A stretch of DNA of 18,788 nucleotides from Pseudomonadota bacterium (lineage in GTDB: Bacteria > Pseudomonadota > Alphaproteobacteria > Rhizobiales > Methylopilaceae). Below are positions 6,715-13,607 of the stretch, one piece after another; the first letter of the stretch is position 1, and the number at the start of each line of letters is the position of its first letter. The stretch spans positions 1-18,788 of the forward strand of contig JAEZCD010000197.1 in assembly GCA_023430145.1 (NCBI GenBank), given 5' to 3'. The notes beneath the pieces are model-generated. The model did not search any database and was not told the DNA's origin. It saw nothing but the letters and a program-made list of their open reading frames with translations. A program made the position numbers and the translations under genes.

Positions 6715-7079
6715 TCAGAAGAGGATCAAATCGACGATCATCGGCAGGATGAAACAGAGCGCCGCGGCGAGGACCAGCGCGGGCAGTAGAAGTCGCGCGG
6801 GCCGAAATTCTCCCACTCGGAAAGGTCCGCGAGGCCCTTGATCCTGCCGATGCCGATCAGCGGGGCCGCGGCAACGCCGATCAGGCCGGTGAGGATGATC
6901 GGCGCCCACAGGACGGACGGCGCGATGGCGACGACACCGCCGAGCCAGCTCACGATCGTAGCGACGCACAAGACATCGAAGCGATGAGACAAATCTTCCG
7001 CCTCGGCAAGAGCGAGCCGGCTACCCGCTCCTCGCCCGTCGAGCACATCCGCCGGCCTTGGACGGATGAAGGCGAGCAT
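6715..7079 (-). pseudogene. Frameshifted small membrane protein gene
   Basis: Two overlapping minus-strand frames each carry part of a membrane protein. The 5' frame begins at ATG 7079 (TGGAG just upstream) or, with a better ribosome-binding site (GAGG, 7 nt spacing), at TTG 6992. It encodes two hydrophobic segments (CVATIVSWLGGVVAIAP, and WAPIILTGLIGVAAAPLIG) and the linker LSEWENFGPRDF, then degenerates into a Ser/Arg-rich tail. The other frame takes over at about 6789 with a third hydrophobic segment, LPALVLAAALCFILPMIVD, ending at 6715. Adding a single base at about 6789 gives one continuous three-helix protein of about 93 residues from the TTG. This suggests a 1-nt deletion or sequencing error. 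The gene lies 28 nt downstream of the secreted-protein gene. Function is unknown. Confidence 0.55.
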
Positions 7080-7107
7080 GGTGCTCCAGCGCCCGCCCGC
7101 CCACCAC

Positions 7108-7584
7108 TTACAGCTTCTTGTAGGTGCCGCTGATCTCGACCGTGCAGCCCTTCACGCCGACGAAGTTGCTGATCGTTCCTGTGATCTTCACCGTCTTGGT
7201 ATTCGAGACGACCGAAGCCGGTGTGATATCGAAGTTGTAGGCTCCCTTCGTATCGCGGAACGTCACGCTGCCGGTGATCGACACGCCCTTGTACTTGCCC
7301 TTGCCATGAAGCTGCGAGCTCGAGCTCGTCGTCTGGATGATCGTCGAGCCGCGCCCGAAGCTGAAGCTCAACGCCGAGTTCTGCTCTCCATTGTTGATCT
7401 TGGGGCGATAGGTGCTGAGCGCCGGGAAATTGTCGATCGCGCCGACACCCTGGCAGCCCTGGGAGGACAGGAGCTCGGCATTCGCGCCCCACCGGTCCGC
7501 CTGCGACTGCGCAAATCCCGACGACGCCGTCGCAACACTGGCGGCGAACGCCAGACACGCCCACACTGCAATTCGCTTGAACAT
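7108..7584 (-). CDS. Small secreted protein of unknown function
   Basis: A 158-residue protein with a clear Sec signal peptide: MFKRIAV, a hydrophobic core to about residue 20, and a likely cleavage after GFA (residues 23-25) or nearby. The mature part is rich in Ser, Thr, Gly and beta-forming residues, for example SITGSVTFRDTKGAYNFDI and VKITGTISNFVGVKGC, suggesting a beta-sandwich fold. Two cysteines in the mature part (Cys44 and Cys147) could form a disulfide in the periplasm. ATG 7584 is preferred because AGGGAG sits 6 nt upstream; ATG 7590 is too close to that site. I do not recognise the family. It is followed by the frameshifted membrane gene and preceded by a dyad at 7669-7692. Confidence 0.78.
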   Translation of the reverse strand: MFKRIAVWACLAFAASVATASSGFAQSQADRWGANAELLSSQGCQGVGAIDNFPALSTYRPKINNGEQNSALSFSFGRGSTIIQTTSSSSQLHGKGKYKGVSITGSVTFRDTKGAYNFDITPASVVSNTKTVKITGTISNFVGVKGCTVEISGTYKKL

Positions 7585-7668
7585 CAACATCTCCCTCTCG
7601 AGACTGGCCGGGCCCGGGCCAACCCTCGGACACGGCCGTCGAAGGAGTAGCGAGAGTTGTGCCGCGTC

Positions 7669-7692
7669 CGCATCCCCCAAATCGGGGATGCG
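7669..7692. terminator. Perfect 9-bp inverted repeat between decarboxylase and secreted-protein genes
   Basis: CGCATCCCC and GGGGATGCG flank a 6-nt loop (CAAATC). The hairpin lies about 100 nt past the decarboxylase stop and about 85 nt before the secreted-protein start, both on the minus strand. No T run follows on either strand, so it could be a terminator for the decarboxylase, an RNA processing hairpin, or an operator for the downstream gene. Confidence 0.4.
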
Positions 7693-7789
7693 CTGCGCGT
7701 GCAAACGCAACAGCGGGATGTCGGAAGCTGCTGGACGCCTGCGCCCACCGGGGAAGCGTCCTCGCGTCGCCGCGGAGGGACGACGCCGA

Positions 7790-9169
7790 TCAGCCCTCGA
7801 GCTCGCCGGCGGCCGCGAGAACCTCCGAAACGATCGCCCGCACGTCGTCGGCGGTGGTCCTGTGGTTGACGAAGCAGGCGCGCAGCGCGAAGCGGCCGTC
7901 GATGGTCGCGTTCGACAGATAGACGCGCCGCCGCGCGTTGACGAGGCCCAGGATCGCCGCGTTGTCCTTGGTTCGGTGATGGAAGCAGACGGCGCTGAGC
8001 GGCACCGGCGCGAGGATTTCCAGCTCCGGCTGCGCCGCCACCATCTCCGCCAGCATCGCGGCATGGCGAAGGTCGGTGCCGACCGCCTCCCGGAAGGCGC
8101 GGCGGCCGTGATATTGCAGCGACAGCCAGAGCTTCAGCGCCCGGAAGCGCCGCGAGAGCTCGATCGATTCGTCGAAGAAGGCGAACGCCTCGGCGGGATC
8201 GGCGTTGAACACCTGCACATAGTCGCCGGTCTGCGAAAAGGCCTGTCGCGCGATGCCGGGATGGCGATGCAGCAGGCAGCCGCAGTCGACCGGCTGATAG
8301 AGCCATTTGTGCGCGTCGAGCGAGAGCGAATCCGCCAGGGACAGACCTGCGAATTTTTCCGGCGCGGCGATTGCTGCGAGGCCGCCATAGGCGCCGTCGA
8401 CATGCATCCAGAGATCCTGCCGTCGGGCGACGTCGGTGATCTGTTCCATGGGATCGATGGCGCCGGTGGCGACGGCGCCGGCGGTGGCGACGATGGCGAT
8501 CGGCGTCTCGCCGGCCGCGCGGTCGCGCGCGATCGCCTCCTCGAGCGCGTCCGTCCGCATGCGCAGCTCGCCGTCGACGGGCAGCAGCCGCAGGTTCTTG
8601 CGGCCGAGGCCGAGCAGCGCGACCGCCTTCGGGATCGACATGTGCACCTGCTCGGAGGCGTAGACGAGCCCCGGCCGCGCGCCGTCCTCGTTCGCAGGCA
8701 GCTTCGCCTCGCGGGCCATGGCGAGCGCCATGAGGTTGGCGGCGGAGCCGCCGCCGCAGAGCGTGCCGCCGAAGCCGGCACAGCCGACGGCCTCCGCGAG
8801 CCAGCCGACGACGGTGTGCTCGATCGCCGTCCCGGCGGGCGCCGACCGCCACGCGCCGACATTGGGGTTGAGCGCCGAGGCCAGGAGATCGGCGAGCGCG
8901 CCGACCGGCTCGCCGGAGCCGAACACGTAGCCGAAGAATTTTCCGCCCGAAGGCCGCGAGTGGTCGGCGATGGCGCGGAAGTCGTCGAAGACGGCGCGGC
9001 CCATCCCCTCGTCCGCCCAGGCTCGCGAGAAGAGGCGCGCGGTATCGGCGCCGCTCGTGAAGGGATAGGCGGGACGCGCCTCGACGCCGGCCCAATAGTC
9101 GGCCGCGAGACGCGCGGCGAGCGCCGCGAGCTCGGACAGCTCCTGGTCGGAAATCGCCAGTTCGCGCAT
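7790..9169 (-). CDS. PLP-dependent group II decarboxylase (aromatic-L-amino-acid/glutamate decarboxylase family)
   Basis: A 459-residue fold type I PLP enzyme. Landmarks are GGGSAANLMAL (residues 139-149, cofactor phosphate), His176 in ASEQVHMS (stacks on the PLP ring), Asp258 in HVDGAYGG (binds the pyridine nitrogen), and the Schiff-base Lys288 in SLDAHKWLYQP. The N-terminal part, with PAYPFTSG and FFGYVFGSGEPVGALADLL, matches the bacterial subgroup annotated as pyridoxal-dependent decarboxylase or aspartate aminotransferase superfamily. Such enzymes decarboxylate aromatic amino acids, glutamate or related substrates; the substrate cannot be read from sequence. GGGGAGG lies 5-7 nt before ATG 9169, which fixes the start, although the frame is open further upstream. 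It is divergent from the SIMPL gene. Confidence 0.92.
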   Translation of the reverse strand: MRELAISDQELSELAALAARLAADYWAGVEARPAYPFTSGADTARLFSRAWADEGMGRAVFDDFRAIADHSRPSGGKFFGYVFGSGEPVGALADLLASALNPNVGAWRSAPAGTAIEHTVVGWLAEAVGCAGFGGTLCGGGSAANLMALAMAREAKLPANEDGARPGLVYASEQVHMSIPKAVALLGLGRKNLRLLPVDGELRMRTDALEEAIARDRAAGETPIAIVATAGAVATGAIDPMEQITDVARRQDLWMHVDGAYGGLAAIAAPEKFAGLSLADSLSLDAHKWLYQPVDCGCLLHRHPGIARQAFSQTGDYVQVFNADPAEAFAFFDESIELSRRFRALKLWLSLQYHGRRAFREAVGTDLRHAAMLAEMVAAQPELEILAPVPLSAVCFHHRTKDNAAILGLVNARRRVYLSNATIDGRFALRACFVNHRTTADDVRAIVSEVLAAAGELEG

Positions 9170-9407
9170 GCACGCCTCCCCAATCGAGTGCGCGAGGCTA
9201 TTGCGCGGGTGACGGGACAACAATCCGCCAAATGGCCGGGCCGGATGCCGGATGGACGAGCCCGTTCGCATCATGGGTAACGAGATGGCGGCAGCCCTTT
9301 GCCATCGACGGATTGGCGATCCGCCCCATCGGGGACCTCGATGAGCGCCGTCCCGCCTTCTCGGCGCCTTCTTGCCGGGCATGATCGGCGGCGTCGTTTC
9401 CAGCCGG

Positions 9408-10121
9408 ATGAAGCCGATGCGCACGCTCCTCGCCGCCGCCCTGCTCTCGCTCGCGCTGGCCGCCCCGGCGGCGGCGCAGATGCCGCGCTTTCCCGACCGC
9501 GCCACCGTCACCATCTCCGGCGAGGGCAGCGTCCGGGCGGCGCCGGACATCGCCAGCATCACGATCGGCGTCGTCACCGAGGCGAAGGAGGCGGGTGCGG
9601 CTCTCGAGGCGAACTCGACGCGCATGCAGAACCTGGTCGCCGCCGTGAAAGCGGCCGGCATCGCCGATGCCGACGTCGGTACCTCGTCGGTCTCGCTCGA
9701 GCCGCGGCTCGTCTATCCGGACGACGGCAAGGGGGCGCCGCGGATCGAGAGCTACGTCGCCCGCAACACATTGTCGGTGACGGTGCGTCAGCTCGCCAAG
9801 CTCGGGCCGCTGCTCGATGCCGCCGTCGCCAAGGGCGGCAATGACGTCGGCGCGCTGGTCTTCGACAATTCCGATCGCGAGGCGCTGACCGACAAGGCAC
9901 GGGCGGCCGCCGTCGCCGACGCGCGGCGCCGGGCCGAGGTGATCGCGACCGCCGCCGGCATCCGGCTCGGCCGGGTGCTGTCGATCGAGGAGGGCGGCGA
10001 CGTGCCGATCCCGATGCCGCCGCGCCCGCGGGCGATGATGGCCGCGAAAGCCGTGCCGATCGAGGCCGGCTCGCAGGAGATTCTCGCCCGCGCCACCATC
10101 ACCTGGGAGATCGCGCCTTAG
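9408..10121 (+). CDS. SIMPL (DUF541) domain periplasmic protein
   Basis: About 237 residues. A signal peptide (MRTLLAAALLSLALAAP with cleavage after AAA, near residue 23) is followed by the opening of the SIMPL domain, TVTISGEGSVRAAPDIASITIGV. The domain continues through the YVARNTLSVTVRQL strand and the ALTDKARAAAVADARRRAEVIATAAG helix, and ends with ITWEIAP. SIMPL proteins form periplasmic or outer-membrane-associated assemblies and have been linked to oxidative stress and envelope functions, but their biochemical activity is unclear. ATG 9408 starts just before the signal peptide; ATG 9417, ATG 9381 and TTG 9372 are alternatives, and none has a strong ribosome-binding site. It converges with the cyclase, separated by 40 nt. 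Confidence 0.9.
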   Translation: MKPMRTLLAAALLSLALAAPAAAQMPRFPDRATVTISGEGSVRAAPDIASITIGVVTEAKEAGAALEANSTRMQNLVAAVKAAGIADADVGTSSVSLEPRLVYPDDGKGAPRIESYVARNTLSVTVRQLAKLGPLLDAAVAKGGNDVGALVFDNSDREALTDKARAAAVADARRRAEVIATAAGIRLGRVLSIEEGGDVPIPMPPRPRAMMAAKAVPIEAGSQEILARATITWEIAP

Positions 10122-10161
10122 GTGAGGCGGACGGCGCGGCCTGCTCGAACGGCCTGCGCCC

Positions 10162-10926
10162 CTAAAGGGCGTAGAGCGTCACGGGCTTCTCGAAGCCCTT
10201 CAGCGTGAACTCGCGGCCCTTCCAGGCGGCCGACCGTTGCGGCACGCGATCGTGGACGGCCTGGGTGACCAGGATCTGCCCGGCTTCGGCGGCCGCCTGC
10301 GCGCGCGCGGCCGTGTTGACCACCGTTCCGATCGCGGTCAGGTCGCGGTGCGAGCGGCCGAACTCGCCGAAGCTCGCGTGGCCCGAGTCGATGCCAATGC
10401 CGACGCCGAGCTCGCTGCCGTCGAGGCCGCCGCCGGCCACCAGGCTCTCGCAACGCGCATGGCACCGGCGCTGCACCTCCTGCGCCGCGAGCACGGCGCG
10501 CTCGGGGTGATCGGCATGGCGCACGGGAAAGTTGAAGATCGCCATGATCGCGTCGCCGATCGTCTTGTTGAGCAGCCCGTCGAACTCCCAGATAGCGGCG
10601 GCGCACTCGTCGTAGAAGACGTCCAGCAGCGAGGAGACGGCATCGTCCGAGCGCGACTGCGAGAGCGTCGTGTAGCCCCTCAGATCGGCGAACATCACGG
10701 TTACGTCGATCGTCACCTTCCGAGCCTTCATGATGCGCGTGAACATCAGCTCGCAGATGGTGCAGGTGTTGGGATTCATCCGGCTCGGCCGGATGCCGAA
10801 CATGCGGAACGGAATCGACGCCGGCCCGCGCAGCGGCACCGGCATCCGCATCTGCTGCCAGCAGCCGATGCAGATCCTGGCTCGCGGCGACGCCGCCTCG
10901 CGGCTCGGCTGCAGCCCGCTCGTCAT
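10162..10926 (-). CDS. Class III adenylate/guanylate cyclase with N-terminal double-CxxC module
   Basis: A 254-residue protein. The catalytic domain (about 72-250) has the two metal-binding aspartates, Asp81 in MFADLRGYT and Asp125 in KTIGDAIMAIF. Lys121 is at the purine-binding position, with Thr197 at the partner position in DLTAIG. The transition-state pair is Asn204/Arg208 in VVNTAARAQ. The Lys/Thr pattern suggests cAMP rather than cGMP. The ~70 residues before it contain CIGC (Cys19/Cys22) and CTIC (Cys55/Cys58), spaced like a zinc ribbon or redox site, with no membrane helix, HAMP, PAS or GAF domain. ATG 10926 begins just before this module; upstream in-frame sequence overlaps the HAD gene. 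It lies 52 nt downstream of the HAD gene on the same strand, so co-transcription is possible. Confidence 0.88.
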   Translation of the reverse strand: MTSGLQPSREAASPRARICIGCWQQMRMPVPLRGPASIPFRMFGIRPSRMNPNTCTICELMFTRIMKARKVTIDVTVMFADLRGYTTLSQSRSDDAVSSLLDVFYDECAAAIWEFDGLLNKTIGDAIMAIFNFPVRHADHPERAVLAAQEVQRRCHARCESLVAGGGLDGSELGVGIGIDSGHASFGEFGRSHRDLTAIGTVVNTAARAQAAAEAGQILVTQAVHDRVPQRSAAWKGREFTLKGFEKPVTLYAL

Positions 10927-10978
10927 GTCCCAGCTTCGCACGCGGCGGACCGGAAGTCTAAGCCTCGCAGCGGGTCCC

Positions 10979-11704
10979 TTAAGCGGCGCCCTCGGCCTCG
11001 CGCCGGTGAGCCTCCACGAGGTCCGCGAGCGAGGTGAAGCGGAAATCGGTCTTCGGCCGCGCGCCGGGATCCGTCGTCGCGCCGAACCCCTGCTTGTCGT
11101 GCCGGCGATGGATCCAGCAGGTCGCAAGGCCCATCGCGGACGCCGGCACGTGGTCGTGGAACAGGCTCTCGGCCGTGTGCAGGATGTCGCCGCGCTTCAG
11201 CCCGAGCGCCGCCAGGTGCTCGAGCATGTAGTCGAAGTTGCGCGAGGACGGCTTGTAGGAGCCGATGTCCTCGGCGGTGTAGATCGCGTCGAAGTCGACG
11301 CCCAGCTTCTCGTTGCTGAAGGCGAAGGAGGCGTGGTCGACGTTGGAGAGAATCACCAGCCTGTAATGCCGCTTCAGATAGGCGAGCGCCGCAGCGGAGT
11401 CCGGGAAGGCCGGCCAGTCGCGGATCGAGTTGCCGTAGGCCTCGCATTCCGCGCGGCTCGTCGTCGCCCCCCATTCCTCGGCGAGCCGGCGGTGAACGAC
11501 GGCCAGTAGCTCGCTGTACTTCTTGGCCGGCGTCCAGACCTGCTGCCGCGACTCCTCGCGCGCATGCGCCTCGAGGATGTTGTCGCGCGTCAGCCCGCCG
11601 ACCCGATCGGTCAGCGGCTTCAGCGCGGCCAGCATGCCGCTCTCCCAGTCGATCAGCGTGCCGTAGCAATCGAAGGTGAGCGCCTTGAAGTCCCTCAGTC
11701 GCAT
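10979..11704 (-). CDS. HAD hydrolase, haloacid dehalogenase type II-like
   Basis: A 241-residue cytosolic HAD-superfamily protein of normal length for the type II haloacid dehalogenase group. Motif I is TFDCYGTLID, with nucleophile Asp12 and a Tyr (not Asp) two residues later, as in L-2-haloacid dehalogenases rather than phosphatases. Motif II is LSNVD (Ser120) and motif III has Lys151 in SYKPS. The motif IV region is HTAESLFHDHVPA (176-188) followed by GLATCWIHRR; it lacks the SSNxxD pattern of the best-studied dehalogenases, so the substrate is open. ATG 11704 has AGGCAGG about 4 nt upstream. The cyclase follows in the same direction, and the RTX gene is divergent. Confidence 0.88.
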   Translation of the reverse strand: MRLRDFKALTFDCYGTLIDWESGMLAALKPLTDRVGGLTRDNILEAHAREESRQQVWTPAKKYSELLAVVHRRLAEEWGATTSRAECEAYGNSIRDWPAFPDSAAALAYLKRHYRLVILSNVDHASFAFSNEKLGVDFDAIYTAEDIGSYKPSSRNFDYMLEHLAALGLKRGDILHTAESLFHDHVPASAMGLATCWIHRRHDKQGFGATTDPGARPKTDFRFTSLADLVEAHRREAEGAA

Positions 11705-11816
11705 CGGCCTGCCTCGAACACCTGAACCCGCATCTCGACCTCCCTTCAGCGCCGCGTCCCCGTCTGCGCTCGCCCAGCGAGGCTCCGAGGCCCGCCGGCT
11801 CGGCGCTCTCCGAATT

Positions 11817-11856
11817 CTAACCCACCGCTCAACCCGCTCTAACCCCGCTCTCAACG
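11817..11856. repeat. Short imperfect tandem repeats upstream of the RTX gene
   Basis: Four degenerate units with the core CTC(T)AACCC(C)G follow each other at 11817-11827, 11828-11836, 11837-11847 and 11848-11856. They lie in the divergent HAD/RTX region, about 120 nt before the RTX start. A role as a regulator-binding array is possible but unproven; the spacing of 9-11 nt is close to one helical turn. Confidence 0.4.
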
Positions 11857-11975
11857 ATCGCTGGCCACCCGACACTACTCTGCGCCGCACGGTTCGGGGG
11901 AACAATCCGTCCGGCCGCGCGCCAACTCGGAAGACTGCCGGGGCGCTTTCGTCGAAGTTCATATGGGAGAACGGG

Positions 11976-13025
11976 ATGGCCGTTATCATTGGCGACAAGT
12001 TTCCGAACACGCTCAACGGTACGAACCAGTCGGACACGATCGAGGGAAAAGGCGCGAACGATACCCTCTCCGGTTTCGGGGGCGACGACTTCATCAAGGG
12101 CGGGGGCGGCGACGACGAGATCTTCGGCGGTGCCAACAACGACGTCCTCGAAGGTAATGCCGGCAACGACCGCATCGACGGCGGCGAGGGCGACGACCGC
12201 ATGTTCGGCGGAGCCGGCATCGACTGGGTCGACTATTCGAGCGACCCGTCGGGCGTCCACGTCGATCTCTTGAATCAGTTCGCGATCGACGGCTTCGGCG
12301 ACACCGATCGCATCGAGGAGTTCGAGAACGTTGACGGCTCGAACTACGACGACGTCATCTATGGCGACGACAAGGCCAACATCCTCCTCGGCAACAATGG
12401 CAGCGACATCATTCTCGGCAACGGCGGCGCCGACATCATCGAAGGCGGCCGTGGCGCCGACTATCTCTTCGGGGGCTACGGCAGGGACCTCATCGATGGA
12501 GGCAACGGCCGCGACTTCATCGACGGCGGCTGGGCCAACGACGTGCTGCTCGGCGGCAGGGGTCGCGACGCCATCTTCGGCGGCTACGGCAACGATCTGA
12601 TCGAGGGCGGCAACGGCAGGGACGGGCTCTTCGGCGGCTACGGCGACGACCTCATCGACGGCGGCAAGAAGGCCGACACCATCTTCGGCGGCTACGGCAA
12701 CGACATCATCCAGGGCGGCGTCGGGGATAACGCCGACGACCTGCTGTACGGCGATGCCGGGCTCGACGTCTTCGTGATCGGCCGCAACTCCGGCGACGAC
12801 ACGATCGGCGACTTCGAGACGGGTGACTTCGACAACGTCACGCCCTACATCGACCGGATCGACCTCACGGCGCTGAGCGACCTGTTCGACTCCTTCGCCG
12901 ATGTCGTCGCGCGATCGGAGGACGGCACTGGCAGTACCGTCATTCAGCTCGACGGCACCAATACGCTGACCATCGAGAACACGCTGATCTCGGAGCTCGA
13001 CGCCGACAACTTCATCTTCGGCTAG
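11976..13025 (+). CDS. RTX (hemolysin-type) calcium-binding repeat protein, likely type I secreted
   Basis: A 349-residue acidic, cysteine-free protein made almost wholly of GGxGxDxφx nonapeptide repeats. Block 1 spans about residues 12-83. A non-repeat insert (84-120, VDYSSDPSGVHVDLLNQF then FENVDGS) follows, of a kind usual between RTX blocks. Block 2 runs from about 121 to 262. The C-terminal domain (about 263-349) contains GDFETGDFDN, DRIDLTAL and ends DADNFIFG, typical of a type I secretion target. Such repeats fold into Ca2+-stabilised parallel beta rolls outside the cell. No enzymatic or adhesive passenger is attached, and no type I ABC, HlyD or TolC gene is in the window. ATG 11976 has GGGAGA about 6-11 nt upstream; the frame extends further but upstream sequence lacks repeat character. 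Confidence 0.93.
   Translation: MAVIIGDKFPNTLNGTNQSDTIEGKGANDTLSGFGGDDFIKGGGGDDEIFGGANNDVLEGNAGNDRIDGGEGDDRMFGGAGIDWVDYSSDPSGVHVDLLNQFAIDGFGDTDRIEEFENVDGSNYDDVIYGDDKANILLGNNGSDIILGNGGADIIEGGRGADYLFGGYGRDLIDGGNGRDFIDGGWANDVLLGGRGRDAIFGGYGNDLIEGGNGRDGLFGGYGDDLIDGGKKADTIFGGYGNDIIQGGVGDNADDLLYGDAGLDVFVIGRNSGDDTIGDFETGDFDNVTPYIDRIDLTALSDLFDSFADVVARSEDGTGSTVIQLDGTNTLTIENTLISELDADNFIFG
12462..12731 (+). repeat. Five 54-bp (18-residue) tandem units inside the RTX gene
   Basis: The units encode residues 163-180, 181-198, 199-216, 217-234 and 235-252. Each is a pair of nonapeptides of the form xφFGGYGxD-φIxGGxxxD. Units 1, 3, 4 and 5 share FGGYG in the first half, whereas unit 2 is diverged. The near-identical FGGYG codons suggest recent internal duplication. 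Confidence 0.8.
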
Positions 13026-13044
13026 CGTCCGGCGAACACGGCGC

Positions 13045-13077
13045 GGCGCGGGAGAGCGCCACCATGCCTCCCGCGCC
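13045..13077 (+). terminator. Hairpin 1 after the RTX gene
   Basis: GGCGCGGGAG and CTCCCGCGCC form a perfect 10-bp stem with a 13-nt loop, starting 20 nt after the RTX stop codon. The position fits a terminator or 3'-end protecting hairpin. There is no T run. Confidence 0.5.
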
Positions 13078-13098
13078 CGCCAACCGCCGGAACCGGAT

Positions 13099-13130
13099 CC
13101 TTCGTCGGCGCCAACCAACCACGACGAAGG
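13099..13130. repeat. Inverted repeat 2 after the RTX gene
   Basis: CCTTCGTCG and CGACGAAGG form a perfect 9-bp stem with a 14-nt loop. It follows hairpin 1 by 21 nt. Confidence 0.45.
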
Positions 13131-13133
13131 CCA

Positions 13134-13176
13134 GGGTAACCGCGGACCGTTCCATCCCGTTTGGCCGCGGTTACCC
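13134..13176. repeat. Inverted repeat 3 after the RTX gene
   Basis: GGGTAACCGCGG and CCGCGGTTACCC form a perfect 12-bp stem with a 19-nt loop, beginning only 4 nt after inverted repeat 2. It could be a second terminator, an operator with a wide spacer, or part of a folded RNA. Confidence 0.5.
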
Positions 13177-13323
13177 GCCCCTGCACATGTAGAGCATGCC
13201 CAAAGCAGGCGATCGGAGCAACGGCTCGATGACTCGACTCTGTTGGTCTCGGCCCGAAAGCGGATCGGCGCGGCGGTCCGGCAACAGGTTCGAAGGTGCC
13301 GGTCGCGCATTCGAGGTAGCGCC

Positions 13324-13509
13324 GTGATTCTGGTTGTCGCAGGAATTCTGGGGATCGCCGGAGTCGGCCTCCTCGGATGGATGCTCGATGTCGACCGGGC
13401 GACGATCCTCGGCCTCGCCTTGATGACGCCGGCGGTCTGCGGGGGGATCCACATCTGCCGCGTGGCGGGGCATGCGCCTCCGCCATCGACCGAGGGCCCG
13501 CCCCGCTGA
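13324..13509 (+). CDS. Possible 61-residue membrane protein
   Basis: A short frame starting at GTG 13324, with GAGGTAG about 6-8 nt upstream. It encodes two hydrophobic helices (ILVVAGILGIAGVGLLGWML and ATILGLALMTPAVCGGIHIC) joined by the short loop DVDR, then a Pro-rich polar tail. Base use and the coherent two-helix layout support a real gene, but its small size and lack of a recognised family keep it uncertain. It lies alone between the RTX hairpins and the convergent coiled-coil gene. Confidence 0.5.
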   Translation: MILVVAGILGIAGVGLLGWMLDVDRATILGLALMTPAVCGGIHICRVAGHAPPPSTEGPPR

Positions 13510-13607
13510 CGCGGATGCCGGTCGCGCCGCGATCACGGCCCTGACTGAGCAAGCACGAAACTCGCCGCGATCGCCACGTCGGGACGCAGTGCCGACGGCG
13601 TGCCCGC

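Larger units (their letters stand above)
13026..13323. other. Intergenic region with three successive hairpins after the RTX gene
   Basis: No convincing gene was seen. Reading frames here are shadows without ribosome-binding sites or plausible composition. The region holds three perfect inverted repeats within 132 nt, listed separately, and then about 150 nt of unremarkable sequence before the small frame at 13324. Confidence 0.6.

Noticed and set aside
7412..9280. A 622-codon plus-strand frame opposite the decarboxylase
   Set aside because: The opposite strand has an intact PLP enzyme with a strong ribosome-binding site; this frame has neither motifs nor a credible start.
9170..9407. Possible operator CGGAT-TGGCG-ATCCG (9309-9323) in the decarboxylase/SIMPL divergent region
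   Set aside because: A 5-bp dyad is expected by chance in GC-rich DNA. I see nothing else of note in this region.
12462..12731. Regular repeats that could suggest a CRISPR array
   Set aside because: The repeats are in frame, encode RTX nonapeptides and have no variable spacers.
11829..13454. A 541-codon minus-strand frame rich in Val, Ala and Asp opposite the RTX gene
   Set aside because: Its apparent repeats are the mirror of the RTX nonapeptide repeats, so it is not independent evidence for a gene.
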